Origin: JBBQXH01 sp963710975
GTDB lineage: Bacteria; Actinomycetota; Thermoleophilia; Gaiellales; Gaiellaceae
Reading direction: 5' to 3'
NCBI GenBank assembly: GCA_963710975.1
Contig: CAVQCG010000004.1
Coordinates: 868,001-932,000 of the forward strand
DNA: 64,000 nucleotides
The notes below the pieces were generated by a model that was not told the origin of the DNA, searched no databases, and worked only from the letters and a program-made list of their open reading frames with translations. Made by a program: the position numbers and the translations under genes. Positions 62,317-64,000 of the stretch are shown piece after piece; position 1 is the stretch's first letter, and the number at the start of each line of letters is the position of its first letter.

Positions 62317-64000
62317 TCGGGGGGTTCCGTGCTTCCTCGGCGGGCAGGTCGACGATGAAGGTCGTTCCCTTCCCGGGCTCGCTCTCCACGGCGATCGTCC
62401 CGCCGTGCGCCTCGGCGATCGCCTTCGTGATGGTCAGGCCGAGCCCGGTGCCCTGGATCGCCCAATGCGTCGCGCCCTCCGTGCGATAGAAGCGCTCGAA
62501 GAGGCGCTCGAGCTCGTCCGCTGAGAGTCCCATGCCCGTGTCTGAGACCTGCACCACGCGGTGGCCGTTCTGACTCACGAGCCGGACAGCAACCCGTCCA
62601 CCCGCTCCGGTGAACTTGATGGCGTTCGAGACGAGATTGTCGAGAAGCTGGGCAAGCCGCGTACGGTCGCCCTCGAGCGCCGTAGGATCGCGAGCGTCGA
62701 GGCTGAGCTCGATCGCCTTCTCCGCCGCACGAGGGCGCGCCGCCTCGATGCAGTCGCGAGCCAGTCCGACGAGGTCGACAGTCTCGCGGTCGATGACCAG
62801 CTTGCCAGCCTCGATCTGGGCGACGAAGAGCAGATCGCCGACGAGGCGCAGCAGGCGCTGAGAGTTCCGTTCGACGATGGAGAGGAAGTTGCGCTGGTCG
62901 TCGGTCACCGCGCCGGCCTCGCCGTCGAGGATCAGCTCCAGGTAGCCGAGGATCGACGTGAGCGGCGTCCGGAGCTCGTGCGAGACGAGAGCCACGAACT
63001 CGTCCTTCATCAGATCGAGCTCGACGAGGCGCTCGTTCTGGGCCTCGAGCGCTTCCCGCGCTTCCTGCTCGGCGCGAAGGAGTCGCTCTCGCTCGGCCTC
63101 GGCTCGCTTCCGGTCCGTGATGTCCTCCGAGATCCCGAGGAGGTAGATCGGCGTCCCGTCCTCGCCGAGGATCGGAACCTTGCGCGTGTGGAGCGAGCGC
63201 TTCCCGCCGTCCCTGGTCTCGATCGGCTCGTCCGGGATGTCGACGAGCTGCTTGCCGCCCAGCACCTCGGTGTCCTTGGCGATGAAGAAGTCCGCCTGGT
63301 CGGGCGGGAAGAAATCTCGGTCGCCCTTGCCGATCAGCTCGTCACGCGAGTACCCCCACATCTCCTCGGCTGCCCTGTTGACGCGGACGAACCGGAGTTC
63401 CTCGGCGTCCTTCACGAAGAGCGGTGTCGGGATGTGCTCGACGACGGAGTCGAGCAGCGCCTGCGTACGCACCCGCTCGTCCTGCGTGCGCTTCTGATCG
63501 GTGACGTCGAAGATGACACCGTCCAGCCACAGGAGCGAGCCGTCGGGATCGTAGACCGGCCGGCCCTCCTCCGAGACCCAGCGCACCGAGCCGTCTGCGT
63601 GTGTGATCCGGTACTCGATCGAGAACGGCTCGCCGACCGCGAGCGCGTCACTGACTGCTCGCGCGACGTCTTGCCGGTCGTCGTCGTGGATGATCCCGGC
63701 GTAGGTTCGAGTGGCATTGCCGATGAACTCGTCCGCGCCGTACCCGGCCAGGGTCTCGATCGCGTCGCTCATGAACGACATCGTCCATTCGCCGTCGGGC
63801 GCGCACCGGTAGATGACGCCCGGAACGTTCGCCACGAGCGTGCGGAACCGCTCCTCGCTCTCGCGCAGTGCAGCCTCGGAGCGCTTCTGCTCGCTGATGT
63901 CGGCGAGCATGGCCACCATCCCGACGGTCTTCCCGTCGGCGCCGCGTAGAGGCCCCGACGAGATGCTCACGTGAATCGCCGAGTCGTCTGCCCGGCGCCG
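62306..64000 (-). CDS. PAS-domain sensor histidine kinase (partial, runs off the window)
   Basis: At least 564 aa; the reading frame continues past 64000. At least two full PAS domains with PAC motifs (RFRTLVANVPGVIYRCAPDG, then IEYRITHADGSVRWVSEEGR; LLDSVVEHIPTPLFVKDAEE, RVNRAAEEMWGYSRDELIGK), preceded by a third PAC end (ADISEQKRSEAALRESEE). No membrane helix is visible in this part. HisKA motif FVALVSHELRTPLTSILGYL and HATPase with NLVSNAIKFTGAGGRVAV, GTGLGLTITKAIAEA. Followed by the single-domain regulator. Confidence 0.93.
   Translation of the reverse strand, partial: RRRADDSAIHVSISSGPLRGADGKTVGMVAMLADISEQKRSEAALRESEERFRTLVANVPGVIYRCAPDGEWTMSFMSDAIETLAGYGADEFIGNATRTYAGIIHDDDRQDVARAVSDALAVGEPFSIEYRITHADGSVRWVSEEGRPVYDPDGSLLWLDGVIFDVTDQKRTQDERVRTQALLDSVVEHIPTPLFVKDAEELRFVRVNRAAEEMWGYSRDELIGKGDRDFFPPDQADFFIAKDTEVLGGKQLVDIPDEPIETRDGGKRSLHTRKVPILGEDGTPIYLLGISEDITDRKRAEAERERLLRAEQEAREALEAQNERLVELDLMKDEFVALVSHELRTPLTSILGYLELILDGEAGAVTDDQRNFLSIVERNSQRLLRLVGDLLFVAQIEAGKLVIDRETVDLVGLARDCIEAARPRAAEKAIELSLDARDPTALEGDRTRLAQLLDNLVSNAIKFTGAGGRVAVRLVSQNGHRVVQVSDTGMGLSADELERLFERFYRTEGATHWAIQGTGLGLTITKAIAEAHGGTIAVESEPGKGTTFIVDLPAEEARNPPNDA

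Overview
The window is GC-rich, gene-dense chromosomal DNA from an actinobacterium, most likely the Thermoleophilia (Gaiellales/Solirubrobacterales-like). The reasons are a complete dcw cell-wall/division cluster with no ftsA, a meso-DAP-type MurE, a single polypeptide carrying two PafB/PafC-like WYL modules, many GTG starts, and tight head-to-tail overlaps. The lineage is inferred from gene content only; no rRNA or tRNA gene is present to confirm it.

Layout: 129-1601 is a secreted subtilase. 1989-17059 (minus strand) is the dcw cluster, read as mraZ-rsmH-ftsL-ftsI-murE-murF-mraY-murD-ftsW-murG-murC-murB-ftsQ-ftsZ, with a three-repeat MraZ operator upstream of mraZ and a separate promoter before ftsZ. 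17179-26078 is accessory metabolism and repair: a PfkB kinase, an EamA exporter, an O6-alkylguanine-DNA methyltransferase, two small cupins around hyuAB, an AlkA-like glycosylase and an NAD-binding SAF-domain protein. 26106-34705 holds a response regulator, a UbiB/ABC1 kinase, a phasin-like coiled-coil protein and the classic queA-tgt-yajC-secDF operon. 34696-39732 holds a coiled-coil protein, a lipoprotein flanked by two arrays of structured GC-rich repeats, and a two-component system with a small exported protein. 39759-48185 holds a 3-hydroxyacyl-CoA dehydrogenase, a zinc-ribbon/SPOR pair, a Cys/His-motif protein, PafBC, a decayed FAD oxidase, QueG, a quinone oxidoreductase and an MFS transporter. 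48198-58714 holds a secreted metalloprotease-like protein, a MIP18-type Fe-S factor, GlpX, Hpt, a cytochrome c maturation set (CcmE-CcmF-CcmI-like), a TIM-barrel protein, a BolA-glutaredoxin pair and divergent receiver proteins. 58792-64000 is a coupled operon of PAS histidine kinase, receiver, HEAT-repeat membrane protein and family 2 glycosyltransferase, which probably controls polysaccharide synthesis; the kinase runs off the end of the window.

Two things cut across the window. First, 12 genes that should be intact, several of them essential, are broken by about 17 frameshifts. Every one has the same sign (one extra base, each beside a short homopolymer), which points to insertion errors in the assembly rather than biology. 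Second, there are three families of non-coding repeats: hairpin arrays with compensatory base changes at 35210-36512, an inverted-terminal-repeat element present twice (32463-32646 and 55336-55490), and a roughly 60-bp element at 13557-13618 and 18953-19010. These are the most likely undescribed material here.
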